In this document: in pieces, positions 1 to 5,966 of the stretch | How the letters are laid out: each line of letters begins with the position of its first letter | Numbering within the stretch: position 1 is the first letter of the stretch | Assembly: GCA_017455385.1 (NCBI GenBank) | Contig: JAFTBD010000071.1 | Span: 1 to 6,902, forward strand | Source: Clostridia bacterium | Lineage (GTDB): Bacteria; Bacillota; Clostridia; Christensenellales; CAG-1252 | Reading direction: 5' to 3' | DNA: 6,902 nt | The notes under the pieces: model-generated | The model's input: the letters and a program-made list of their open reading frames with translations, nothing else | Databases searched by the model: none | What the model was told of the DNA's origin: nothing | Made by a program: the position numbers and the translations under genes

Positions 1-2440
1 CCTCGCCCTCGTGCGCGCTTTCGACGTCGCGTACAAGAAAGCGAAAGAGGAGAAGAAACTCTTGGACTTCGCCGATCTCGAACAATACGCCTTGGAGCTC
101 CTCGAGAAGGCAGAGATACGCGGGGAACTGGCGTGCGAGCACGTGCTCGTGGATGAAAAACAGGACGTCAACCCCAACCAAGATCGCCTCGTGCGTCTTT
201 TGTCGGGCGAGCATTCTCTCTTCTCCGTCGGCGACGTGAAGCAGAGCATTTTCCGTTTCCGCCAAGGCGCACCGGAGATTTTCCAAGAGCTTATGAGAGA
301 GGGCAGGTCGGATCCCGAGAACAGCGACGTCATCCTCTTCAACAAGAATTTCCGATCTTCTCGGGCCGTCATTTCCTTTGTCAATGAGGTCTTCGAGACC
401 TTGATGACGGAGGAATTCGGCGGGGTGGATTACTCAGAGGCTCCCCTCTGCGGCAGAGACCCCGTGGCGGAGGACGGCAGACCCGTCATCGACGTCGGAT
501 ACGTGCATTGTCGGTTTTTCGATCCCGCGCTCTCCGCTTCGCCCGCTCCTCTTCCGAGCGAGATCACCTCGGTGTATGACCTTCGAGAGGCGGATCGTCT
601 GCTCAAAGAGAATGCTTCCGCCGTCGACGAAGAAGCGGAATGGGTGCGCGACCGCATATCGGAAGTGGTCGGGACACGGCAGTTCGACGCGAAAGAAGGC
701 AAATACTTCACCGTGGAATACAAACATATCGCCATTCTTTCAAGGAGCCGCGGAGGCGTTTGTCCGCGCGTCATTTCCTGTCTTCGGGAGGCGCGTATCC
801 CGCTTTCGCTCGGCGCCTTCAAAGAGGACGGACAGACGGATGAGGAACGTCAACTCGCCGACCTGATGCGTCTCGTTTTGAGCCCCTACGACGATTACGC
901 TTTCGTGTCCGTCTTGCGTTCGCCGATGTTCGAGTTCGATCTCGATGAGATCGCGCGCGTTTCGCTCCTCGAGGGCAGGTCGTTCTATGACAAGGCGAAA
1001 GCCTACGCCGAGAATGCGGACGGCGAGAAGATGCGTGCTTTTCTCGAGTACCTCGCTCGGGTGCGCTTCGACAGCTCCGTTCTGCCCGTTGCGGACCTTC
1101 TTTCCCGCGTCATCGAAGAGAGATTCCGCATTCCTCTGCTTCGCGAAGCGGACGGCAGACTGCGTTTCGGCTCTTTGCGAGCGTTCGTTTCCGAAGTGCG
1201 CGCAAAACGCGTCGCGTCGGTGGCGGAATTTTTGGATTATTTCGACAATGAATACCAAGGGACGGAAGGGGAGATCGCGGACGGGAACGCCGTCACCTTC
1301 ATGACCATCCACGGCAGCAAGGGATTGGAATTCCCCGTCGTCTTCCTCATCAATACGGGCGCGGAGCTTTTCAGCAGGAAAGCCTACAGCGCCGTCCTCG
1401 TCGTCGACAAAATCTTCGGCGTGCATAAGCGCGTCGTGGAAAAGGACGGCAAGATCTTGAAAAATCCTTCTTTCAAATTGGTCATGCAGAAGAAACGGCA
1501 AGAGGAGATCGAAGACTCGCTGCGTTTGATGTACGTGGCGCTCACGCGCGCGCAAAACGTTCTTTACGTGACGGGCAAACGTTCCCCCGCTCGCATTGGC
1601 GCCATCATCTCCGTCGAGGAGGCGAATTCTATGGCGGAATGGATCTCTTTCGCTGTGCCGACCCTGCCGAAAGGGGCGCCGCCCACCGAATTGCCCCCTG
1701 TGGAAGAGAGGGAAGAAGCGACGACGGAGAAGAGCTTTTTCGTCGAGGAAGAGAACGTCATCCCCACGCGAATGTCGGAAGACGGGAAGAACGCGCTCAG
1801 GGACGCATTCTCGTATGACTATCCGTACAAAACCGCCACGAAAACGGGTATAAAATACACGGTTACGGGTATAAATACTATGGATGACGACGGATATTAC
1901 CCGCCCAAGCCCCTTTTCTCGGACTCCGAGGATAAGGCTGCGCGCGGCACCGCCCTGCACGCCGTGATGGAGAATATCCCCTTCACGACGGACAGCACGG
2001 AAGAGGTACGAGCCTGCCTGCAGAATCTCACCGCCATCGGCATCTTGACGGAAGAAGAGGCGAGATCGGCGGACGCGGCGGTCATCTTGGACGCCGTCCG
2101 CAAGGTGCGAGACAAGGTCGATGGCTACACGGTGATGCGTGAGAAGACCTTTATGTTACAGCTCCCCGCCTCTGCGCCCGAGATCGGTTTGGAAGGCGTC
2201 GACGACCCCGTGGTCATCCAAGGTAAAGTGGATCTTTTGGCGGTCGGCGAGAAGGATGCCGTCATTTTGGACTATAAGTGCACGTCCAAGTCGGATGACG
2301 ACATCGTGAAGAGTTACACCAAGCAGCTGGAACTCTACGTCCGCGCGGTGAAGGCGGGTCTCGGCATCGAGGACGTCGTCGCCTACATATTCGTTCTGGG
2401 GAGGAATCGTTTCATTCAGGTGTGCCCTCCGAAGGACTGA
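1..2440 (+). CDS. addA: ATP-dependent helicase/nuclease subunit A (AddA), 5' end cut by window
   Basis: AddA is the helicase-nuclease subunit of AddAB, which resects double-strand breaks for RecA loading. The frame is open to the window edge, so the GTG at 11 is probably internal. Counting residues from that GTG, UvrD/Rep superfamily 1 motifs appear in order: motif II as DEKQD (48-52), motif III VGDVKQSIFRFR (about 73-84), motif IV NFRSS (about 114), motif V TFMTIHGSKGLEFPVVF (429-445) and motif VI LRLMYVALTRAQ (504-515). A RecB-type nuclease domain follows: RGTALH (645-650), GKVDLL with D741, ILDYK with D754 and K756, then QLELY (772-776). The Walker A motif and roughly 400 N-terminal residues of a usual ~1,200-residue AddA lie outside the window. 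AddB is not visible and presumably lies upstream. Odd: lysine 50 replaces the aromatic residue usual in DEYQD. Family assignment is firm; activity is inferred. Confidence 0.95.
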   Translation, partial: LALVRAFDVAYKKAKEEKKLLDFADLEQYALELLEKAEIRGELACEHVLVDEKQDVNPNQDRLVRLLSGEHSLFSVGDVKQSIFRFRQGAPEIFQELMREGRSDPENSDVILFNKNFRSSRAVISFVNEVFETLMTEEFGGVDYSEAPLCGRDPVAEDGRPVIDVGYVHCRFFDPALSASPAPLPSEITSVYDLREADRLLKENASAVDEEAEWVRDRISEVVGTRQFDAKEGKYFTVEYKHIAILSRSRGGVCPRVISCLREARIPLSLGAFKEDGQTDEERQLADLMRLVLSPYDDYAFVSVLRSPMFEFDLDEIARVSLLEGRSFYDKAKAYAENADGEKMRAFLEYLARVRFDSSVLPVADLLSRVIEERFRIPLLREADGRLRFGSLRAFVSEVRAKRVASVAEFLDYFDNEYQGTEGEIADGNAVTFMTIHGSKGLEFPVVFLINTGAELFSRKAYSAVLVVDKIFGVHKRVVEKDGKILKNPSFKLVMQKKRQEEIEDSLRLMYVALTRAQNVLYVTGKRSPARIGAIISVEEANSMAEWISFAVPTLPKGAPPTELPPVEEREEATTEKSFFVEEENVIPTRMSEDGKNALRDAFSYDYPYKTATKTGIKYTVTGINTMDDDGYYPPKPLFSDSEDKAARGTALHAVMENIPFTTDSTEEVRACLQNLTAIGILTEEEARSADAAVILDAVRKVRDKVDGYTVMREKTFMLQLPASAPEIGLEGVDDPVVIQGKVDLLAVGEKDAVILDYKCTSKSDDDIVKSYTKQLELYVRAVKAGLGIEDVVAYIFVLGRNRFIQVCPPKD

Positions 2441-3144
2441 AAAGGCGGTCTCTCTTGAATAATTTTTATAACGGCATAATGGTCTTATTGTATATGGCAT
2501 CGCATTTTCTCGCCGAGCCTGTCTTCCTGACGGCTACGGCATTTTCTTCACTTTTCCCCTTGCTCGCAGCGCTTTGTCTTCATTTCGGCGGGTGCGGCAG
2601 GGTGATGCTTGTCAAGCGGAAAACACGCCGCTTCCTGCATGGCGGGGTGATCTCGGGAGACGCTCGTCGGATCTATTACGACACCTGCATTCGGAAAGGC
2701 TCGCCCGCCTTGCGTCTCGCTTATCGGGGATTTTTATCGGGGGAGATATCCGCGCACACTTTCGCGGAACGGGTGACCGCCTCGCTCAAAGATCGGAGGA
2801 AGTTCTTCCTCGGCGCCTATGGCGGGATCGCGGCGTCTCTGACCCTTCTCGTCTTCTTGACCTTTTATTTCGTTTCATCCCTCTCCGAGACCCTGCTCCG
2901 CGTCGTCATCACGGCGTTCGTGGCGCTCTCGAATGGAACGGTATTGCGTTTTCTTTTGTATGGTTACCTCACCTCGGCGCGTCGGAGCGCCGTGCGTCTC
3001 GCGGAGATGTTGGACGCCCGCCTCTTGCGTGAGAAGAAAGATCCCCTCTTGTCGATACGGGAAGGGGAGACGGATAGCTCCGAGACCGATCGTCTCCGCG
3101 CTCTCCTGCGGGAAGTGGAACGTTCCGCCGAGGCACAAGGATAA
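2422..3144 (+). CDS. Uncharacterised membrane protein coupled to addA
   Basis: I do not recognise this 240-residue protein. The N-terminal region (residues 20-55) is long and hydrophobic, enough for one or two membrane passes. A basic stretch follows (60-72, with VKRKTRR), then a soluble segment to about 127, two further predicted membrane segments (128-153 and 156-183), and a charged, probably helical tail (185-240). Basic residues beside the membrane segments suggest both soluble parts are cytoplasmic. The GTG start at 2422 overlaps the addA stop by 19 bases but has a poor ribosome binding site. A TTG at 2455 has AGGCGG (2443-2448) six bases upstream and may be the true start, which would remove eleven residues; an ATG at 2479 has no visible site. 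The overlap or close spacing implies cotranscription and probably translational coupling with addA. No function can be assigned; the codon pattern and length make a real gene likely. Confidence 0.75.
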   Translation: MPSEGLKRRSLLNNFYNGIMVLLYMASHFLAEPVFLTATAFSSLFPLLAALCLHFGGCGRVMLVKRKTRRFLHGGVISGDARRIYYDTCIRKGSPALRLAYRGFLSGEISAHTFAERVTASLKDRRKFFLGAYGGIAASLTLLVFLTFYFVSSLSETLLRVVITAFVALSNGTVLRFLLYGYLTSARRSAVRLAEMLDARLLREKKDPLLSIREGETDSSETDRLRALLREVERSAEAQG

Positions 3145-3191
3145 ATCGATTTGCCGTTTTCGCCCATGTATATTTTTTTTTGGTAATATGC

Positions 3192-3220
3192 TTGCAGTCC
3201 TCTCGAAATGATGGTACACT
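3192..3220 (+). promoter_or_regulatory. Predicted sigma-A promoter of the leader-corA unit
   Basis: TTGCAG (3192-3197) and TACACT (3215-3220) are separated by exactly 17 bases, and a TG one base before the -10 makes it an extended -10. An A/T-rich stretch with nine consecutive T (3173-3181) lies just upstream and could act as an UP-like element. Transcription would start near 3227, putting the leader ORF's ribosome binding site almost at the 5' end of the RNA, as in many leader-peptide transcripts. The -10 matches consensus at four of six positions, so this is a prediction. Confidence 0.55.
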
Positions 3221-3242
3221 TCTTTCTGTAGGAGGGGAAGAT

Positions 3243-3302
3243 ATGGATCCTGACGAAGATAATACGAATCAGACTGTATCGTTCCGCTCGCGGCTTTTTT
3301 GA
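3243..3302 (+). CDS. Putative 19-residue leader peptide upstream of corA
   Basis: A 19-codon ORF encodes MDPDEDNTNQTVSFRSRLF. Its ribosome binding site, AGGAGG (3230-3235), lies seven bases before the ATG and is among the best in the window, which argues for real translation. The stop codon is 38 bases before the corA start and two bases before the foot of the hairpin that covers the corA ribosome binding site. Four of residues 2-6 are acidic and one is proline. In E. coli, runs of Asp/Glu or acidic-proline alternation near the N-terminus destabilise the translating ribosome at low Mg2+, and the mgtA leader peptide MgtL (starting MEPDPTP) uses this. The likeness here is by eye, and the Mg2+-sensing role is inferred. 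A leader ORF (corL) is also known before corA in Salmonella. It could be a chance ORF, but its placement makes that less likely. Confidence 0.6.
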   Translation: MDPDEDNTNQTVSFRSRLF

Positions 3303-3303
3303 T

Positions 3304-3338
3304 CGAGTCTCCTGCGGAACCGTTTCCGAGGAGGCGCG
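3304..3338 (+). promoter_or_regulatory. Hairpin sequestering the corA ribosome binding site
   Basis: Bases 3307-3313 and 3315-3319 pair with 3329-3335 and 3324-3328 around a four-base CCGT loop. This gives a 12-bp stem with one G-U pair and one bulged G (3314). After an A-G mismatch, two more pairs (3304-3305 with 3337-3338) extend it. The 3' arm contains the whole corA Shine-Dalgarno GAGGAGG (3328-3334), five bases before the ATG. With the hairpin folded, corA initiation should be blocked. A ribosome ending translation at the leader stop (3300-3302) would cover part of the 5' arm and could open it. Confidence 0.65.
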
Positions 3339-3339
3339 T

Positions 3340-4311
3340 ATGATCGATATCATTTGCAATGATGTGAATAAGAATTTATCTATCTGCCCGGAAGGCATGG
3401 AACTCTCTGCCGATTTTTTGGTCAATAAATGGGTGAACCTCATCAACCCCGACGACCGTGAGATCGAGAAGATCTCTTCGCTCACGGGCATCTCGGAGGA
3501 GAGCATCAAAGCCGCCCTCGATGAAGAGGAGCGCGCCCGTATCGACAAGGAAGACGACTGTGTGATGATCCTCTTGGACGTGCCTGTCATCGAGGAAGAC
3601 CCCGAGAACGATTATTACACCTACGGCACCATCCCTATGAGCATCATACATAGAGACAATTATCTCGTCACCGTTTGCTTGAAGGAGAATTCCGTCATCA
3701 ACGATTTCAAGTACGGCAGGGTGAAGAACGTGGAGACCTTTAAGTCCACCCGTCTGACCTTCCAGCTCCTCTATGCCGTCTCCACGAAGTACCTCACCTA
3801 CCTCCGCCTCATCAATAAGGCGAGCCAGCGCGTGCAGTCCACCCTCGAGAAGAGCATGAAGAATAATGCCATCCTCGAGATGCTCGACTTGCAGAAGTCC
3901 CTCGTTTATTTCAGCACCTCCATCTCCGCGAATGACGCCGTCATTGAGAAGCTGAACAAGCAGAATATTCTGAAGAAATACGAAGAGGATCAGGACGTCA
4001 TCGAGGACGCGAGCATCGAGAATAAGCAGGCGGCGGAGATGTGTTCCATCTATCGCGAGATCGTGAACGGCGCGATGGATGCCTACGGCACCATCATCTC
4101 GAATAACGTGAATGCCATCATGAAGTTTTTGACCGCCTTGACCCTCGTCATTTCGGTGCCCACCTTGGTCGCCAGCCTCTTCGGCATGAACCTCGGCGGC
4201 ATCCCTTGGAATAATAATAATTCCCCGTGGGGCTTCGCCGTCGTGTGCGGCATCTCCATCGTCCTCGCCGTCATCTCCGGCATCTTCCTCGCGAAGAAAA
4301 AGATGTTCTGA
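3340..4311 (+). CDS. corA: CorA-family magnesium/divalent cation transporter
   Basis: This 323-residue protein has the CorA layout: a large N-terminal cytoplasmic domain, a long helical region (about residues 150-250) and two membrane segments at the C-terminus (about 258-281 and 294-317). The signature GMN tripeptide is at 282-284, at the end of the first membrane segment, and the periplasmic-side loop is NLGGIPWNNNNSPW. A basic tail (AKKKMF) ends the protein. CorA forms a homopentameric channel in the cytoplasmic membrane that imports Mg2+, and in some members Co2+ or Ni2+. The length is typical. The ATG is preceded by GAGGAGG five bases upstream, so the start is well supported, but that site lies inside a stable hairpin after a leader ORF, suggesting translational control. 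A strong terminator follows 22 bases after the stop, so corA is probably the only long gene in its transcript. Which metal it carries cannot be read from sequence. Confidence 0.95.
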   Translation: MIDIICNDVNKNLSICPEGMELSADFLVNKWVNLINPDDREIEKISSLTGISEESIKAALDEEERARIDKEDDCVMILLDVPVIEEDPENDYYTYGTIPMSIIHRDNYLVTVCLKENSVINDFKYGRVKNVETFKSTRLTFQLLYAVSTKYLTYLRLINKASQRVQSTLEKSMKNNAILEMLDLQKSLVYFSTSISANDAVIEKLNKQNILKKYEEDQDVIEDASIENKQAAEMCSIYREIVNGAMDAYGTIISNNVNAIMKFLTALTLVISVPTLVASLFGMNLGGIPWNNNNSPWGFAVVCGISIVLAVISGIFLAKKKMF

Positions 4312-4333
4312 TCGAGGACAAATGAATAGCACG

Positions 4334-4367
4334 AAAAAAGGTCACGCTTGCAGTGCGTGACCTTTTT
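4334..4367. terminator. Bidirectional intrinsic terminator between corA and the WYL gene
   Basis: The perfect 8-bp stem GGTCACGC (4340-4347) / GCGTGACC (4355-4362) has a seven-base loop. It is flanked by six A on the left (4334-4339) and five T on the right (4363-4367), so either strand gives a GC-rich hairpin followed by a U-tract. It lies between two convergent stop codons and can end both transcripts. Confidence 0.92.
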
Positions 4368-4383
4368 GTCGTCTCTGCGATCA

Positions 4384-5367
4384 TCATTTGTATTTCTCCG
4401 TCGCGTTTTTGTGATCTGCTTTGATCTTATCGCGTAGGGAGAGGGGTGAGAGGATCTCGACGCCGTTCACGTATTGGAGTGCCCAGTATTCCATCGCGTT
4501 CTCGCTGACCGTCACGCGGACTTTGTATCTGTCTTCGCATTTCGAGATGCGGATCTCTTTCTTCCCGAACCAGTCCACAAGGTGGTCGAGCACCCATTCT
4601 TCGCAGAGGAATTCCACAGCGATCGGTGCGTCTGCAAACATATAGGGCAGGGAGGAGGAGATCCTATTATAGTCGATCCCTTTCTCGTATCCCGCCACTC
4701 TTTCGATCGGGGTCGCGCGTTTTTCCGTTTCTTTCAGGGAGGTGATCCTGTCGAGGCGGTAATAGACCATGCCGTTGTACTTCTCATTGAGCGCCATCAG
4801 ATAATAGTTGCGGTTCTTCAAGAGGAGCTGATAGGGGGAGACGAGGTGGTGCGCCGTGAAATGCAGTTTCTTGTCCGCACCGTAGCGGTTGTAATCAAAT
4901 TCCAGCTGTCTGCCGCGGCGGATGGCTTCGTCGATGAGCTCGACGTGATAGAAAACGTCGAGGTTCTCCGACTTGTTCCAGTCGTCCGCGGTGTAGATGT
5001 ATTCTTTATGGCTGCGGAAGTAGCGGTTCCCGAGGGCGCATAGCTTCTTGATGAGATCGGTGGAATATCGCGCGGGGATGAATCTGTCCGACAGCACGCC
5101 GTCGATGAGGAGACGCAGTTCGGAGTCCTCGAAGGGCCGCGCAGTGAGGTAAGAGCCCCTTGGCGTGGTCACGATGTCATAGCCCGCCTCAGCCAAGAGG
5201 GCGAGATTGCGTGCGACGGCTTTTCGCTCGAGGACGATCCCGTATTCACGGTCCAGTTTGTCGATGATGACTTCGTGGGTCAGCATATGATCGGCGTCGG
5301 AGTCCCTCTCCAACAGTTTCAATATGTATAGGATGGCGACCTTTTTCGCGCCCATAGATCCTTCCAT
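4384..5367 (-). CDS. WYL-domain transcriptional regulator
   Basis: Counting from an upstream ATG at 5418, an N-terminal winged helix-turn-helix spans about residues 25-86 (AKKVAILYILKLL..., then RKAVARNLALLAEAGYDI). A WYL domain follows (about 158-232), with NYYL at 204-207 in place of the eponymous WYL and the conserved YYRLDRI at 219-225, then a C-terminal WCX-like region (about 264-335). WYL proteins are usually DNA-binding regulators whose WYL domain senses a ligand, often nucleic acid or nucleotide, in DNA damage or phage defence; the ligand here is unknown. I prefer the start at 5367 (residue 18) because GAGGAGG (5376-5382) lies eight bases upstream. The ATG at 5418 has only GAGGG ten bases away and would give 344 residues. 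The gene is convergent with corA and shares its terminator. No target operon is adjacent. Confidence 0.9.
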   Translation of the reverse strand: MEGSMGAKKVAILYILKLLERDSDADHMLTHEVIIDKLDREYGIVLERKAVARNLALLAEAGYDIVTTPRGSYLTARPFEDSELRLLIDGVLSDRFIPARYSTDLIKKLCALGNRYFRSHKEYIYTADDWNKSENLDVFYHVELIDEAIRRGRQLEFDYNRYGADKKLHFTAHHLVSPYQLLLKNRNYYLMALNEKYNGMVYYRLDRITSLKETEKRATPIERVAGYEKGIDYNRISSSLPYMFADAPIAVEFLCEEWVLDHLVDWFGKKEIRISKCEDRYKVRVTVSENAMEYWALQYVNGVEILSPLSLRDKIKADHKNATEKYK

Positions 5368-5463
5368 AGCCCGGACCTCCTCGTGATCGGTTTCCGTTAT
5401 TATATCATTTTTCGGCATCGAGATTCAACCCTCATTTCCGCGATCAGCAGTGTTTTTAATACT

Positions 5464-5472
5464 ATGATATCA
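5464..5472 (-). promoter_or_regulatory. Possible extended -10 promoter for the WYL gene
   Basis: On the minus strand TGATATCAT fits an extended -10 (TG, one base, then TATCAT, five of six matches). No clear -35 hexamer lies 15-18 bases upstream, where the sequence is a short T-run. Transcription would begin near 5457, about 38 bases before the outer ATG and 90 before the preferred start. Two GATATC palindromes (5466-5471 and 5478-5483), one overlapping the -10, could be operator half-elements. Confidence 0.3.
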
Positions 5473-5484
5473 CATCCGATATCC

Positions 5485-5692
5485 CGAAAAAGGTGCATCC
5501 TCGCGTAGAGGGCATCACGGCGCGTCGGGGCGGCGATCTGAGGAGGTAGGGCGCCCCTTCTCTCTTATTTTTATTGAGCTCGCCTCTCGCAAAGGTCGTA
5601 TCCGCGCATTCGACCTTCGAGCTTGTTTTCGGGGGAGCGCCTACGGCGCTGCGCGGAATTTTTCTCCCCGAAAACACCATTTTCCCGCCTCG
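5485..5692. other. Gene-free intergenic region with two large inverted repeats
   Basis: I see no convincing gene here. One hairpin can form at 5578-5623: AGCTCG (5578-5583) and AAGGTCG (5592-5598) pair with CGAGCT (5618-5623) and CGACCTT (5611-5617), with the left arm interrupted by eight unpaired bases. A second at 5625-5675 has a 12-bp stem with one bulged G and contains an inner six-base stem, AGCGCC/GGCGCT (5636-5650). Neither is followed by a T-tract on either strand, so they are poor terminators. A weaker stem-loop sits at 5494-5514. The element could be an intergenic repeat or a small RNA; neither can be shown from one copy. Confidence 0.45.
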
Positions 5693-5774
5693 AAAAAAAA
5701 CTTGAAAAAATTTCGGAAAAACAGTAAAAAAAACGAGAAAAAGTATTGACAAAAATTTTCGGAAATGATACGAT
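5693..5774 (+). promoter_or_regulatory. Strong stable-RNA promoter with phased A-tracts
   Basis: TTGACA (5746-5751, perfect consensus) and TACGAT (5769-5774) are 17 bases apart, with TG one base before the -10. Five A-tracts lie directly upstream at 5693-5700, 5705-5710, 5717-5721, 5726-5733 and 5738-5742. Their centres are about 10.5-11.5 bases apart, one per helical turn, which should bend the DNA and resembles the UP elements of rRNA and tRNA promoters. The start of transcription would be near 5781. The promoter lies immediately before tRNA-Ala and is the obvious driver of the tRNA-23S unit. Confidence 0.85.
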
Positions 5775-5781
5775 TATAAAG

Positions 5782-5798
5782 CTGTCTATTTTAGACAG
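5782..5798 (+). other. Hairpin at the 5' end of the tRNA-23S transcript
   Basis: CTGTCTA (5782-5788) pairs with TAGACAG (5792-5798) around a three-base T loop, beginning at or next to the predicted transcription start and ending nine bases before tRNA-Ala. It could protect the 5' end of the precursor or mark it for processing; no T-tract follows, so it is not a terminator. Confidence 0.5.
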
Positions 5799-5807
5799 TG
5801 CGCATAA

Positions 5808-5883
5808 GGGGGTGTAGCTCAGTTGGTAGAGCGCCTGCCTTGCAAGCAGGAGGTCACCGGTTCGAACCCGATCATCTCCACCA
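5808..5883 (+). tRNA. tRNA-Ala (anticodon TGC)
   Basis: The 76-base cloverleaf has acceptor arm GGGGGTG pairing with CATCTCC (two G-U pairs), a D arm in TAGCTCAGTTGGTAGAGC, an anticodon stem CCTGC/GCAGG around CTTGCAA (anticodon TGC at 5841-5843), a T loop TTCGAAC, discriminator A and encoded CCA. It reads alanine GCN codons. The T stem contains a C-A mismatch (5857 with 5871), where most relatives have C-G. It is the first gene of the transcript, six bases before tRNA-Ile. Confidence 0.97.
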
Positions 5884-5889
5884 GAATGA

Positions 5890-5966
5890 GGACTAATAGC
5901 TCAGTTGGTTAGAGCACACGCCTGATAAGCGTGAGGTCGGTAGTTCGAGTCTACTTTAGTCCACCA
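5890..5966 (+). tRNA. tRNA-Ile (anticodon GAT)
   Basis: The 77-base cloverleaf has a perfect acceptor stem GGACTAA/TTAGTCC, an anticodon stem CACGC/GCGTG around CTGATAA (anticodon GAT at 5924-5926), T loop TTCGAGT with stem GGTAG/CTACT (one G-U pair), discriminator A and encoded CCA. It reads the AUC and AUU isoleucine codons. It lies between tRNA-Ala and the 23S leader; the common order in 16S-23S spacers is Ile then Ala, so this order is reversed. Confidence 0.97.

Noticed and set aside
1844..1878. Near-tandem 21-base repeat in addA (ACGGGTATAAA at 1844 and 1865)
   Set aside because: It is in frame and gives TGIKYTV then TGINTMD in the linker before the nuclease domain; two short copies are compatible with chance and the protein aligns normally on both sides.
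740..1960. A 406-codon open frame on the minus strand inside addA
   Set aside because: It lies wholly antisense to a gene with clear helicase motifs; its composition (rich in R, H, D and G) is what G/C-biased third positions produce on the opposite strand.
3173..3181. Run of nine T after the membrane protein gene as an intrinsic terminator
   Set aside because: No stable GC-rich stem lies immediately before it; only the short palindrome AAATCGATTT and a four-base pairing are present. It fits better as an A/T-rich element before the corA promoter.
3284..3300. CCGCTCGCGG followed by C and six T inside the leader ORF, as a transcription attenuator
   Set aside because: The stem can form only three pairs with a four-base loop, too weak for a terminator alone; the longer pairings of the region look more important.
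3376..4332. A 318-codon open frame antisense to corA
   Set aside because: It mirrors corA codon structure, is made of low-complexity D/H/G/E/L runs, and runs through the terminator region; corA has the GMN signature and a proper ribosome binding site.
5462..5752. A 96-codon minus-strand ORF in the intergenic region
   Set aside because: Its start lies inside the A-tract promoter region, it has no convincing ribosome binding site, it crosses both inverted repeats and its translation shows no domain.
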